64,000 nt of DNA from Variovorax sp. EL159 (lineage in GTDB: Bacteria > Pseudomonadota > Gammaproteobacteria > Burkholderiales > Burkholderiaceae_C), in assembly GCF_900100965.1 (NCBI RefSeq), contig NZ_FMUJ01000004.1, positions 248,001 through 312,000 of the forward strand. The letters are read 5' to 3'. The position numbers were made by a program, and so were the translations under genes. Under the pieces are notes generated by a model that was not told the DNA's origin, made no database searches, and worked only from the letters and a program-made list of their open reading frames with translations. Within the stretch, counting starts at the first letter, position 1. Each line of letters begins with the position of its first letter. This document shows, in pieces, positions 29,024 to 38,326 of the stretch.

Positions 29024-29374
29024 ATGCCCCAGAAACTCAAGATCGCCGTCAAGCCGACTTTCGTCGCACCGGTGCTGATGCGCGTGCCCGGTGACGGCCA
29101 GGTCGAAGAGGTGCGGTTCAGTGCCGTCTTCAAGCGCCTGACCAAGAGCGAGAACGACACGCTGCAATCGCGCCTGGAAGCCCGCACCCTGACCGACAAG
29201 GACCTGCTCGACATGGTGCTGGCCGACTGGAAGGACCTGGAAGGCGACGACGGCGCGCCCTACATCTGCACGGCCGAGAACCGCGCCGCGGCGGTGGAGG
29301 AATGGACCGGCTTCGAAGCCGCCATTGCCTACAGCTACTTCGAGCACGCCTACCCGGCCGCGGTAAAAAACTGA
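29024..29374 (+). CDS. Tail assembly chaperone (gpG-like)
   Basis: 116 residues, acidic and helical (RLTKSENDTLQSRLEARTLT, DLLDMVLADWKDLEGDDGAP), of the phage tail assembly chaperone type that coats the tape measure during assembly. It starts with ATG after AGAGGAAC. The last codons are GTA AAA AAC TGA, a slippery heptamer directly before the stop, so a fraction of ribosomes should shift -1 into the following frame and make a longer gpGT-like protein. The position between tube and tape measure fits. Confidence 0.85.
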   Translation: MPQKLKIAVKPTFVAPVLMRVPGDGQVEEVRFSAVFKRLTKSENDTLQSRLEARTLTDKDLLDMVLADWKDLEGDDGAPYICTAENRAAAVEEWTGFEAAIAYSYFEHAYPAAVKN

Positions 29375-29390
29375 GAGGCGCCGCGCGCCT
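29365..29390 (+). promoter_or_regulatory. Programmed -1 frameshift signal in the tail chaperone gene
   Basis: The heptamer A-AAA-AAC (29365-29371) is in the correct phase relative to the zero frame and abuts the TGA. A 6-bp hairpin AGGCGC-CGC-GCGCCT (29376-29390) begins 4 nt later. Slippage joins the chaperone to the DUF1799-like frame, giving a product of about 239 residues. Confidence 0.85.
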
Positions 29391-29742
29391 TGTGCTCGGA
29401 GCAGAGCATCGCGTCCACGACGAGCTGGACGACGAGCTCCGCAGCCAGTGCGCGTCGCTCGGTCTCGACCCGAAGAAGCTCGTCTCTTCGACAGCCAGCG
29501 GCGGCGGCCCGCCACCCTTCGAGCTATGGCCGGAGCACCAGGAAGCATTCGAGGTGTTCCATGCCTGCCGAACGCAGTGGCGGGTCGTCGCGGGGGCAGC
29601 GGGCGCGTGGTTCCAGGGGCTCGACTTCGGCGCGGTCGACGTGGCGATGAGGCGCCTGGGCATTCCGCGTGCACGACAGCGTGAAGTGTTCCTGCAGCTG
29701 CAGGTGATGGAAGACGAAGGCATCGCGGTGCTGAACGTCTAG
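29371..29742 (+). CDS. Frameshift extension of the tail chaperone (DUF1799-like, gpT role)
   Basis: 123 codons read after the -1 shift. The segment FELWPEHQEAFEVFHACRTQ followed by WRV, then FGAVDVAMRRLGIPRARQRE, matches DUF1799 proteins encoded between the chaperone and tape measure of many proteobacterial siphoviruses. In lambda the gpT part of gpGT contacts tail tube subunits. Independent initiation at a GTG (29392) cannot be excluded, but the well-phased slippery site makes the fusion more likely. The 82-bp spacer that follows contains hairpin copy 3. Confidence 0.75.
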   Translation: MRGAARLVLGAEHRVHDELDDELRSQCASLGLDPKKLVSSTASGGGPPPFELWPEHQEAFEVFHACRTQWRVVAGAAGAWFQGLDFGAVDVAMRRLGIPRARQREVFLQLQVMEDEGIAVLNV

Positions 29743-29778
29743 CGACAACGCGGGCCCACGGCCATCGAAGAAGCATGG

Positions 29779-29806
29779 GGCCGGCAGATGTCGGCCTTAT
29801 TTTTTC
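29779..29806 (+). terminator. Repeated hairpin, copy 3, with T-tract (before tape measure)
   Basis: GGCCGGC-AGAT-GTCGGCC followed at once by TTATTTTTTC, a full Rho-independent terminator shape, 26 bp before the tape measure ATG. The stem is identical to copies at 25797 and 27347. It would reduce transcription of the tape measure and later genes unless antitermination occurs. Confidence 0.75.
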
Positions 29807-29831
29807 TTTCTCTCAAACGGACCATACAGAC

Positions 29832-32477
29832 ATGGCTGCGACACAACAAATGGCAATCCGAATGACGATGGACGCTTCATCAGTGAACGCGGACCTCTCC
29901 CGGGTCGTCAATGAATTCTCGAAATTTATCGACCGGATCTCCAGCGGAGCGAGCCAGGCAGAGGAAGCGAAAGCCAAGGCTGCGGCTTCTGCCAAGGAGG
30001 CGCAGGCGAAGGCCGAAGCCTCCATCAAGGAAGTCTCTTCCTCGGTTCAAAGCCTCTTTTCAAGTATCCAGGGTGGACAGTCGCCTTTCACATCGTTTGT
30101 GAGTGAAGGCGGAAAGCTCGTCTCCACGCTTGGTGGCATTGGCCCCGCTGCTGGTGCTGTAGGGGACTATCTCTTGAGCGCGTCCACGCGGCTCAATCTG
30201 GCGACCAAAGCGGTGACCTTGCTGACCGAGGCATACGTCGAAGGCAGCAAGGAGGCGGTGGCGTACGCCAATGCCAACACGATGACCGGCAACTACGTCG
30301 GCCTTACCAACGACCAACTCCAGACGAAAGCTATCGAGGTTGCCGGGACGAATGGCACGCAGGCCAGGGCCGCCGAGGCGGTGACCGCAGTGGTCAACAC
30401 GGGCAGGATCGGCGGCGACGTCGTGAGCGAGGTGGCCGGTGCGACGGCTGAAATGAATCGCGTGCTTGGCACGTCGATCAACGAGGCCGTGAGCAATTTC
30501 GTCAAGCTGGCCGACGAGCCTTCCAAGGCCTCGGCCAAGCTCAACGAGACCTACCACTACCTGAGTGCAAGCACCTATGAGCGCATCGTTGCGCTGGAGA
30601 AGCAAGGAAAGACGGAGGAGGCGGCAGCGCTCGCACAGAAGACTTTCGCCGTCGCAATGAAAGAGCGCACCACCGAGGTTGTAGCCAATCTCGGCAGCCT
30701 TCAACGCGCCTGGCTGAGCATCACCGGATTCGCTGAAAAAGCCTGGGATGCCATGCTCAATGTCGGACGTCCTGTCACGCTTCAAAAGCAGATTCAAGAT
30801 GTCGACAAGCAAATCGCACAGATTGATCTCGTCAAGCAAGGTAACGGCTTCGTCAGCAATGGCGGGGGCGCGGCTTTCGGCAATGGCAAGGCCGGTGCGG
30901 CACTGGACAAGGCTCGTGCGGAGGCGGTGGCCAAGAAAGCAACGTTAGAGGAGAGCCTGAAGCTTTCGTCGTCAGTTGCTCTGAACAAGGCGAACGATGC
31001 ACGTACTCAACAGGTGGGCATCGCCAAGATCACCAAGGACAACGAGAAAACGGAAAACGCAGGGCTTCGAGTTGGAGCGGGCGCTTCTGGCATCGCCCGT
31101 GCCGAAGACGATGCGCTTCGCGCAAGCATCGAAGCCGTACGCGAGGAATACAACGCGAAGGCACGGCTTACCGCCGAGGGCTTCAAGAACATCGACAGCC
31201 TGCGCAAACGCGACCTGCTCAGCGACTATGGCGTCGTCCGACAAAAGCGCGATCTTCGGCTCCAGGACCTGAAAGACCAGGAGGAGGCCATCCAGAAGGA
31301 GCTGCAGCTGCTGGGTTCCAAGAAAGGGTCCGCTGCCGACAAGCGAAAGCTGGAAGCCAAGGTAGGCGAGATCGATCAGCAGCGCGGCTTCGTCAATGCA
31401 GAAGCCGAACGCACCTTCGCGGAGATGGAGGCGGCGTCTCAGAGCAACGTGCTCAAGACCTCGCAGCAAGCGACGGAAAAAATCCGCGAGCAGGTTCGTG
31501 CGCAGGAGGAACAGAACGCCGTGTATGGCATGTCCAAGGAGGCGATCCAGAAGCTGACCATTGCGCAGACGGAGCGGCAAATCCAGGAGCTCGATGCAAC
31601 GGAGAACGTCAATCCGGCTTACCTGAAGTCGCTGTACGACCGTCGCGATGCCGAGAAGGAACTGCTCACGGCGATGGAGACGTCTGAACGCCTGAAAACC
31701 ACCGACGAGAAGCAGAAGAAGGAAAAGGCGAAGGACGAAGAAAAGTCGAAAAAGATGGCCGACGACATCGGCGGTGTGTTCCGCGACGGTTTCGTCAACC
31801 TGCTGGAAGGCGGTGGCCGGGATGCCATCGACAAGATCGGTGAAGGGCTCAAGAAGAAGCTCGTCAAGTCGCTGGCCGATGCCTTCTATGACGCGACGTT
31901 GAAGGACGCTGTGGATGGGTTCGCGGGTTGGCTGACGGGTGCGCTCAAAGGATCGATCTCGGGCGGTGGTTCCAAATCCGAAGGGGGCTTGTCGGGCCTT
32001 GGAGGAATTTTCGGAGCCGTGTCGAGCCTCTTCGGTGGTTTCTCAGGCTCTACTGCCGCTGGACTCGCCAACGTCGTTGGAGGAAGCGATCCGCTCGGCA
32101 CGATGGTTGGCTTGATGGGCTTGACCAAGAGCGCCAACGGCAACGTCTTTGCCTCACCGGGCCTGCACGCCTACGCCAACAGCGTCGTCGCCAGCCCCAC
32201 GTTCTTCCCCTTCGCCAACGGCATCGGCCTCATGGGCGAGGCCGGGCCCGAAGCCATCATGCCGCTGCGCCGTGGCTCCGACGGGCGCCTGGGCGTGAGC
32301 GCACCCGCAGGCGGTGGTGGTGGCGGCGGCTCACTGCACTACGCGCCGACCAACGTCTTCAACATCGATTCGCGCTCCGATCGCGGCGCCGTGCTCGCCG
32401 ATCTGGACCGCGCGCTTCAAGCCAACAACAAGGGCCAAATGGAACAACTCAAGCGTCTGCGGGTGGTGCCCCAATGA
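29832..32477 (+). CDS. Tail tape measure protein
   Basis: 881 residues. The length sets tail length by the usual rule of about 1.5 angstrom per residue, predicting roughly 130 nm (inference). Long helical, coiled-coil regions (about 20-90 and 480-640, rich in K/E/A/Q) flank a short hydrophobic stretch near 100-150. The C-terminus has the hallmark GLMGEAGPEAIMPLRRGSDG followed by a Gly-run and a helical tail. The start, MAATQQMAIR, replaces a longer frame that would run through hairpin copy 3. Base composition is somewhat less GC-rich than in the flanking genes. Its stop overlaps the next ATG by 4 nt. Confidence 0.92.
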   Translation: MAATQQMAIRMTMDASSVNADLSRVVNEFSKFIDRISSGASQAEEAKAKAAASAKEAQAKAEASIKEVSSSVQSLFSSIQGGQSPFTSFVSEGGKLVSTLGGIGPAAGAVGDYLLSASTRLNLATKAVTLLTEAYVEGSKEAVAYANANTMTGNYVGLTNDQLQTKAIEVAGTNGTQARAAEAVTAVVNTGRIGGDVVSEVAGATAEMNRVLGTSINEAVSNFVKLADEPSKASAKLNETYHYLSASTYERIVALEKQGKTEEAAALAQKTFAVAMKERTTEVVANLGSLQRAWLSITGFAEKAWDAMLNVGRPVTLQKQIQDVDKQIAQIDLVKQGNGFVSNGGGAAFGNGKAGAALDKARAEAVAKKATLEESLKLSSSVALNKANDARTQQVGIAKITKDNEKTENAGLRVGAGASGIARAEDDALRASIEAVREEYNAKARLTAEGFKNIDSLRKRDLLSDYGVVRQKRDLRLQDLKDQEEAIQKELQLLGSKKGSAADKRKLEAKVGEIDQQRGFVNAEAERTFAEMEAASQSNVLKTSQQATEKIREQVRAQEEQNAVYGMSKEAIQKLTIAQTERQIQELDATENVNPAYLKSLYDRRDAEKELLTAMETSERLKTTDEKQKKEKAKDEEKSKKMADDIGGVFRDGFVNLLEGGGRDAIDKIGEGLKKKLVKSLADAFYDATLKDAVDGFAGWLTGALKGSISGGGSKSEGGLSGLGGIFGAVSSLFGGFSGSTAAGLANVVGGSDPLGTMVGLMGLTKSANGNVFASPGLHAYANSVVASPTFFPFANGIGLMGEAGPEAIMPLRRGSDGRLGVSAPAGGGGGGGSLHYAPTNVFNIDSRSDRGAVLADLDRALQANNKGQMEQLKRLRVVPQ

Positions 32478-33097
32478 GCATCGTCACCCTGCCCCCCAAC
32501 CTGCCGGTCAAGCGCCAGGATTTCGGTATCCAGACCTTCGACCTGAGCTTCAGCAGTGGCGACACCGGTTCGTCGCAGGTGGCCGTGCTGGCACCGCCGC
32601 GCCGCACGTGTGCGCTCGTGAGCGAAGAGCGCATTCCGCTGATGAGCGAGGCCGCGATGTGGCGCAGCCTGGTGCATGCGCTGCGCGGCCAGGTCAACGT
32701 GCTGGCGGTCAGCGACATGCTGCAGCCGGCGCCTCGCGGCACGGCACGCGGTGTGTGGACCGCGCTCGCGGCCGCGGCCGGTGCCTCGTCGCTGTCGATC
32801 CAGATGGGTGCGGCCCAGGCGGGCAAGACGCTGCTGCAGGGCGACTGGATCGGCGTCAACCAAGGGTCGATCCAACGGCAGCTGCTGCACGTGCAGGCCG
32901 ATGCCGTGGCGAATGCGGCGGGTCTGATCGTGGTGCAGATCGAGCCGGTGCTGCGCGTGGCCGTTGCCGCGGGCAGCGCGGTGGTCTGGGACCGTCCGAC
33001 CTGCCTCATGCGCAAGACGGATGCAAAGAACAACTGGTCTTCGGAGTCGCGCACGCAGGGCGGCTTCAGCCTCGACCTCATGGAGTCCTGGGAATGA
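32474..33097 (+). CDS. Distal tail protein-like (tail tip, gpM position)
   Basis: 207 residues, beta-rich. VKRQDFGIQTFDLSFSSGDT near the start and GDWIGVNQGSIQRQLLHVQA then VWDRPTCLMR later recur, as I recall, in proteins immediately after the tape measure in Burkholderiales siphoviruses. The position equals lambda gpM or GTA gp12. Likely role: the ring joining the tail tube to the tip complex. It overlaps both neighbours by 4 nt. No catalytic motif; the call rests mainly on synteny. Confidence 0.6.
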   Translation: MSIVTLPPNLPVKRQDFGIQTFDLSFSSGDTGSSQVAVLAPPRRTCALVSEERIPLMSEAAMWRSLVHALRGQVNVLAVSDMLQPAPRGTARGVWTALAAAAGASSLSIQMGAAQAGKTLLQGDWIGVNQGSIQRQLLHVQADAVANAAGLIVVQIEPVLRVAVAAGSAVVWDRPTCLMRKTDAKNNWSSESRTQGGFSLDLMESWE

Positions 33098-33717
33098 CGG
33101 TACCTGTCAACAGCGGCTTTCAGGCCGCGGCGAATGCGCCGGCCTATGGCGAGCTGGCCCTGGTGGAGCTGCAGTTGCGCTCGGGCACGGCGCGCTTCAC
33201 CAACTGGCCGCTCAGCGTCCAGGTGATGGGCGAGACCTGGCAGGGCGTGGGCAACCTCGGCTCCATCGGCGAGCTGCACGAGAGCGAAGACGGTGCGGCC
33301 GAGAAGCTCACGCTGACGCTGTCGCCGGTGGACATCGGCACGCGTGCGCTGGCACTCGGCGATCCGTCCGACTACCAGGACCGGCGCGTGCGCGTGTGGA
33401 TCGCGATGCTCGACGCCAACACGCTGCAGGTCAACGGCTCGCCCGTGCTGCGCTTCGTGGGCGTGATGGACCAGATGAAGATCGATCGCGATGGCAACAC
33501 CGCCTCGATCAGCATGGAGTGCCGCACCGCGAGCTACGACGTGCGAAGCAACCCCGCCGCACTGCGCATGAACAACGCGCAGCACCAGGCGCGGCATCCG
33601 GGCGAGATGGGCTTCGCCTATCTCACCAGCCTGATCGGCAACCCGGCCGTCTGGGTCGGCAAGTGGCTGCAGGCGAATCTCCAGTATCGACAGAACCTTG
33701 GCGTGCACAGCAAATGA
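33094..33717 (+). CDS. Baseplate hub-like tail tip protein (gpL position)
   Basis: 207 residues with hub-like beta structure: LALVELQLRSGTARFTNWPL, GNLGSIGELHESEDGAAEKL, then DRRVRVWIAMLD and VLRFVGVMDQMKIDRDGNTA. The pattern resembles the N-terminal hub domains of GTA gp13 or DUF2163 proteins. It lacks the C-terminal cysteines that bind an Fe-S cluster in lambda gpL (only one Cys seen). It sits between the Dit-like and peptidase-like genes with 4-nt overlaps, fitting a tail-tip role. Confidence 0.6.
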   Translation: MTVPVNSGFQAAANAPAYGELALVELQLRSGTARFTNWPLSVQVMGETWQGVGNLGSIGELHESEDGAAEKLTLTLSPVDIGTRALALGDPSDYQDRRVRVWIAMLDANTLQVNGSPVLRFVGVMDQMKIDRDGNTASISMECRTASYDVRSNPAALRMNNAQHQARHPGEMGFAYLTSLIGNPAVWVGKWLQANLQYRQNLGVHSK

Positions 33718-34130
33718 GCATCGATCTCGACACTTTCATCGACGCGCGACGCCACACCGGCTTCGCTTATTTCGAACACGACTGCGCAACGATTGCAGCG
33801 GACTGGGTGCGCGAGCGGCGTGGCGCGGATCCGCTCGAGCCGCTGCGCGGGCAAGGCGGCGCGCTGGCGCCCAAGCGGTTGCTGACGGCGCTGCGGCATG
33901 TGCGTGCCGCGGGTGGCTTCGAGGCCATCGCGACGGCGCTGCTGGGGCCTTCGCTGCCGGGACGCATGGCACAGCGTGGTGACGTGGTGCTGGCTCGCAG
34001 TGGCGGGCGCATCGGGCGCGTTTCGGGGCACAGCTTCGGCATTTGCACCGGCTTGAACATCGTGGCGCCTGGCAAGGACCGCCTGCAATTTTTGCCTTTG
34101 ACGACGGGGGTGGCAGCATGGCGCGTCTGA
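33714..34130 (+). CDS. DUF6950 NlpC/P60-like tail protein (gpK position)
   Basis: 138 residues. FAYFEHDCATIAADWVRERR places a Cys (residue 24) at the start of a helix, as in papain-like NlpC/P60 peptidases. A later GHSFGICTG supplies a candidate His. DUF6950 proteins occupy the gpK slot before J-like genes and probably cut cell-wall peptides during tail penetration or processing. The start overlaps the preceding stop by 4 nt. The end overlaps the J-like start by 13 nt. Confidence 0.7.
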   Translation: MSIDLDTFIDARRHTGFAYFEHDCATIAADWVRERRGADPLEPLRGQGGALAPKRLLTALRHVRAAGGFEAIATALLGPSLPGRMAQRGDVVLARSGGRIGRVSGHSFGICTGLNIVAPGKDRLQFLPLTTGVAAWRV

Positions 34131-37100
34131 TTCGTTTCTCCCTGGTCTTTGGCGTCATCTTGGGCGCTTGTACCGCGGCAATGGCAGACCCCGTGACGAG
34201 CGTCTTGTCGGCCATCGGAACAGCTGTTGGTGCGGGCGCGTCGGCGGTTGCAGTCGGTGGGACCATCGTCAGTGCGGCACTTTCCCTGATCAGCACCGCC
34301 TATTCCTCCTCGCAAGCCAAGAAAAAAGCCCGGCAAGCCGCCGCCCGCAAGTTCGCCGAAGACGTGGCCAATCTGCGCGACCGCACGGCCACGCTGGTCA
34401 GTTCCGAGTCGCCTTGGGCCACGGTCTACGGTGCACCCGCACGCGTCGGCGGCGCCATCGTCGCGGTGCTCGACAGCGGTCCGATGGCCCAGTTCAAGCA
34501 CATCGTGATCGTCTTCGCCTCGCACGAGTGCGAAGCCATCGACGAGATCTTCATCGACGGCACCTCGGTGGGCCGGCCCAACGCAACCGGTTGGACCGAC
34601 GGTCCGGAATTCCAGATGCCGCCGCTGTTCAACGGCTGGCCTTCGGAAGGCCCCGCGGTGAACGTGCAGTTCCATACGTCGCCGGGTGGCGTTGACACGG
34701 CCGACGCCTTCCTTCGCGGGAATGTTGACCAGAGCTTTCCGGGCTTCAACCTCTGGACCGAGCAACACAAGCTGAGCGGCTGCACCTACGCAGTGGTCAC
34801 GCTCAACCTGCTGTTCGAGCGCTTCCAGGGCGGCATTCCCGAGATCACGGCCAGGCTGCGCGGCAAGAAGGTGTACGACCCGCGCACCGGCCAGACCGCC
34901 TACTCGCGCAACCCCGCGCTGTGCCTGGCCGACTTCTTGCGCTCGGAGACCGGCTACCTCGCCGCGCCCGACCAGATCGACGAGAACGCGCTGATCGCGG
35001 CCGCCAATGCCTGCGACCAGAAGGTCTACAACGATATCGATGCGGTCAACTACGGCAACTCCAATGTGCTGTACGTCTGCGACGGCATGTTCCGCTCGGA
35101 CCAGGACCGCGAGTCGACACGGCAGCAGCTCGAAGATTCGATGGCCGGCTTCAGCCTCGAATCGGGTGGTGTGTGGCGCATCCAGGCCGGTGCATGGTCC
35201 ACGCCGGTGCTGAACCTCACCGACGACGACATGCTGGCGCCCACGGCCGTGGTGCAAACCGCCAACCCCGGCACGAGCCGCTTCAACGGCATGCGCGGCA
35301 CGTACGTCAACGCGGCGCGCAACGGCGTCAGCGAAGACTTCACGCCGTATCAGAACGCGACCTTCCGCGCGCTCGACGCGAAGGACAAGTTCACCGACAT
35401 GGCGCTGGCGTTCACGACCTCGCACGTGCGCTGCCACCAGATCGCCCGCGTGGTGGTCGAGCAGAGCCGCGGCGGCTTCGTGCTGCGCATCCATCCCAAG
35501 ATGCTGGCGTGGCACCTGCAGCCCGGCGACCGCATCGTGCTCACGAGCGCCTTGTACGGCTTTGCCAACAAGACCTTCCGCGTGCAGGACTGGACCTATG
35601 CCCGCAACGCGCCGCTGTCGCTGCTGGTGATCGAGGACGTGCCGGCCTACTACGACCTGGCCGATGAGGTGCAGGCCGATGCGGCGCCGAACACCAATCT
35701 GCCGAGCCCGTTCCTGCAGCCACAGGCACCGCTCGACCTGCAGGTGCAAAGCGGCGAAGAGCAACTGGTGCAACAGGGCGGTACCCTGGTCGTGCGTGCG
35801 AAGGTGAGCTGGTCGCCTTCCACCGAACCTGCGGTGGTGCGCAACGGCGCAGTGCGCGTGGAATGGCGCACGATCACGCCGGTCGGCGAGTGGCAGTCGG
35901 TGGACCTGCCCGGGGACGCGAAGGAGACCTATCTGCTCGGCCTCGCGGTGCACAGCGAGTACCAGGTGCGCGTGCGTTTCCTCACGCCCTATGCGGTGAG
36001 CAGCTGGACGACGGTCACGCACAGGCTGCAAGGCCCTAGCGAGTTCCCTGATGACGTCGCCGGCCTGAGCCTGGCGGTGGAATCCGCCGGCGTGATCGCA
36101 CGCTGGTCCGCGCCGGCAGGCCTCAACCTGCTGGACTGGGGCGCGACGCAGATCCGTGTCGGCGCGTCGTGGGAAACCGCCATCGAACGCTTCACGGGCA
36201 AGGCGCTGTCCGCGAACATCGGCTGGCTGCAGACCGGCACGCAGAAGGTGTGGGCGGCGCATGCCAACACGCAAGGCGTCTGGGGCATTCCCGTTGCCGC
36301 GACCATCGACATCCAGCAGCCGGCCCAGCCGATCGTGCGTGGAGAGGTGTGGGGCGCGCAGATCGAACTCGCATGGCAGCCTTGCGGCACCACGCAGCCC
36401 ATCGCGGCGTACATCGTCAAGGTGGGGCCGACGCTGGCGCAGGCCGTCGAGATCGGCCGCACGAGTTCGCTGAATTTCGCGCGCACCGAGCCGGTTGCCG
36501 CCAAGCGCATCTACTGGGTGGTGGCGTTCGATGCGGGGAGCAATCCGGGCGATGCAGGCTACGTCGAACTGGCGTCGTTGCCGTCCATCGACGATGCGAT
36601 CAAGGAGCTGCAGGAGGGGCTCGATGAGCAGGTCGCAGATCTGCTGAACGTGAACTCGGGCATCAGCGAGCGCCTGGTCGACGAAGCCATCGAGCGTGGC
36701 ACGGCGATCACGCATGTCGAAAAAGTCGTCACCGATACGGCAGAGCAACTGGCGCAGCGCATCGATACCGTCGCGGCACGAGCCGTCGGCTATGTGCGCG
36801 CCAACTTGGTCTTCAACGGCGGATTCGAGTTCGATCTCGACAAATGGGCGCTGCTGGGCAATGCCTGGAAAGTCGTCGAAGACGATTGGGGGGCTTCAGC
36901 GCGGATCCTTGCCGATGTTCCTGCCAGCGGCCGACTGGCCAGTGCCAGCTTCCCGGCCAAGCCCGGCTCCTGGTATGCCGGCTCGGGCGACGCGATGTTT
37001 CAGAGCGATGCTGGGCAGAGTGGTCTTGCGCTTGAGTTCTTCGATGCGGGAGGCAGCTCGCTGGGCGTTACGGCCAATCTCAAGGTTGGCGGACATGGGT

Positions 37101-38320
37101 TCGTGAACGAACAGACCAGGCGCAACGATTTTGCGGTGGAAGCGCTTGCGCCTGCCGCCGCGGTTACGGGCAGGGTTGTCTTCCAGTGGAGCGGCTATGT
37201 CGCAGGCGGCGCGATCGGAGTGCGCTTCGTGAAGGCGGAGCAAGGTCGTTTTCCGGTCACGCCCTTCACTTCGGAAGCCAGCGATCGTGGTGCCGTGGCG
37301 GCCATTCGCGAGGAAGTGACTGCGCGTGCGACGGCCGACGCGGCTGAGGCGGTGGCACGCACGACACTGGCGGTGCGGGTCAACGGCGCCGAGGCCGCGA
37401 TCAACCACGAAGCCTCCGTGCGCGCCGACGAGACCGGCAAGCTGTCGGCCAAGTGGGGCTTGAAGGTGGTGGCTGGCAACAAGGTGGCGGGCGTGCTGCT
37501 GAACAACGACGGCCAGGAGAGCAACTTCACGGTACTGGTCGACCGGTTCGCCATTGCACAGCAGGCCGCGGGTGGCGTCACCAAGTACCCGTTCGCGGTG
37601 GGCTCCGTGGCGGGCGCACCGACGGTGGGGATCGACGGAACGCTGGTTGTCGACGGCACCATCCTCGCGCGGGCGATCAACGTCGATCGGTTGTCGGCGA
37701 TCACGGCCAGGCTGGGCTATGTGAACGCGGGGCAGATCGACATCTCGGGGGATGGCGTTGGCGGCTGGGGATATGTGCGTAGCGCCAACAAGTGGATCTA
37801 TGACGGTGGCTGGGGTTGGGTTCTTGCACGCCATAACGGCGGCGACACCTTCGTCGAGCTGAACTGCAACGGCATGGGCCTGCGGATGCACAACGAATCA
37901 GGGCGCTTCCAGCTCTGGGGGCCGGGCTTCAATTTGCAGAACGAAGGGCTGACGATTGATCAGGTTGACGTGATCGGTGCGCTGAATATCCGAGGGCGCT
38001 CTGTCACCGTTCCGACCGCACGTGCCGACGCAGGAGGCTTGAGTGCCGTCGTGCATGAGATTCCGAACAACCGTGGTGCATGGGTCACGACCTACATCAC
38101 CGGTTCTGTGTTCATCGCGCCGGGATCCGGTGGGGGCGCTGGTGGTTTCCTTTCTCTGTCCGTCGACAACGTGACGAGGTGGGCGGGGGCCGGTGTGCCG
38201 GGCTCCACGGTGACCGGAGCCATCGTTCTCGACCTGCCGCCGGGTCAGCACACCATTGCCGCCATTGGTACCCCGGGGTCCAGCAGCGCATCCATCTTTG
38301 CCCTTTCCTGCCAACGATAG
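34118..38320 (+). CDS. J-like tail tip/host-specificity protein
   Basis: 1400 residues. The N-terminus is unusual, with a signal-like hydrophobic segment (LIRFSLVFGVILGACTAAMA) and further Ala/Gly-rich helices up to about residue 65. Tail-tip hub domains follow (NPALCLADFLRSETGYLAAP, about 265-290), then fibronectin-III-like repeats (about 540-840). A long helix (about 820-885) precedes a carbohydrate-binding-like jelly roll (FNGGFEFDLDKWALLG, about 895-1040). A DUF1983-like region (AKWGLKVVAGNKVAG, about 1110) and a C-terminal receptor-binding tip of about 250 residues complete it. It determines target binding in lambda-type tails. The last 13 nt of the previous gene overlap its start. Confidence 0.85.
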   Translation: MARLIRFSLVFGVILGACTAAMADPVTSVLSAIGTAVGAGASAVAVGGTIVSAALSLISTAYSSSQAKKKARQAAARKFAEDVANLRDRTATLVSSESPWATVYGAPARVGGAIVAVLDSGPMAQFKHIVIVFASHECEAIDEIFIDGTSVGRPNATGWTDGPEFQMPPLFNGWPSEGPAVNVQFHTSPGGVDTADAFLRGNVDQSFPGFNLWTEQHKLSGCTYAVVTLNLLFERFQGGIPEITARLRGKKVYDPRTGQTAYSRNPALCLADFLRSETGYLAAPDQIDENALIAAANACDQKVYNDIDAVNYGNSNVLYVCDGMFRSDQDRESTRQQLEDSMAGFSLESGGVWRIQAGAWSTPVLNLTDDDMLAPTAVVQTANPGTSRFNGMRGTYVNAARNGVSEDFTPYQNATFRALDAKDKFTDMALAFTTSHVRCHQIARVVVEQSRGGFVLRIHPKMLAWHLQPGDRIVLTSALYGFANKTFRVQDWTYARNAPLSLLVIEDVPAYYDLADEVQADAAPNTNLPSPFLQPQAPLDLQVQSGEEQLVQQGGTLVVRAKVSWSPSTEPAVVRNGAVRVEWRTITPVGEWQSVDLPGDAKETYLLGLAVHSEYQVRVRFLTPYAVSSWTTVTHRLQGPSEFPDDVAGLSLAVESAGVIARWSAPAGLNLLDWGATQIRVGASWETAIERFTGKALSANIGWLQTGTQKVWAAHANTQGVWGIPVAATIDIQQPAQPIVRGEVWGAQIELAWQPCGTTQPIAAYIVKVGPTLAQAVEIGRTSSLNFARTEPVAAKRIYWVVAFDAGSNPGDAGYVELASLPSIDDAIKELQEGLDEQVADLLNVNSGISERLVDEAIERGTAITHVEKVVTDTAEQLAQRIDTVAARAVGYVRANLVFNGGFEFDLDKWALLGNAWKVVEDDWGASARILADVPASGRLASASFPAKPGSWYAGSGDAMFQSDAGQSGLALEFFDAGGSSLGVTANLKVGGHGFVNEQTRRNDFAVEALAPAAAVTGRVVFQWSGYVAGGAIGVRFVKAEQGRFPVTPFTSEASDRGAVAAIREEVTARATADAAEAVARTTLAVRVNGAEAAINHEASVRADETGKLSAKWGLKVVAGNKVAGVLLNNDGQESNFTVLVDRFAIAQQAAGGVTKYPFAVGSVAGAPTVGIDGTLVVDGTILARAINVDRLSAITARLGYVNAGQIDISGDGVGGWGYVRSANKWIYDGGWGWVLARHNGGDTFVELNCNGMGLRMHNESGRFQLWGPGFNLQNEGLTIDQVDVIGALNIRGRSVTVPTARADAGGLSAVVHEIPNNRGAWVTTYITGSVFIAPGSGGGAGGFLSLSVDNVTRWAGAGVPGSTVTGAIVLDLPPGQHTIAAIGTPGSSSASIFALSCQR

Positions 38321-38326
38321 ACATCC

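Noticed and set aside
33767..36748. Long leftward frame opposite the J-like gene
   Set aside because: Antisense shadow; the J-like protein has clear domains on the opposite strand.
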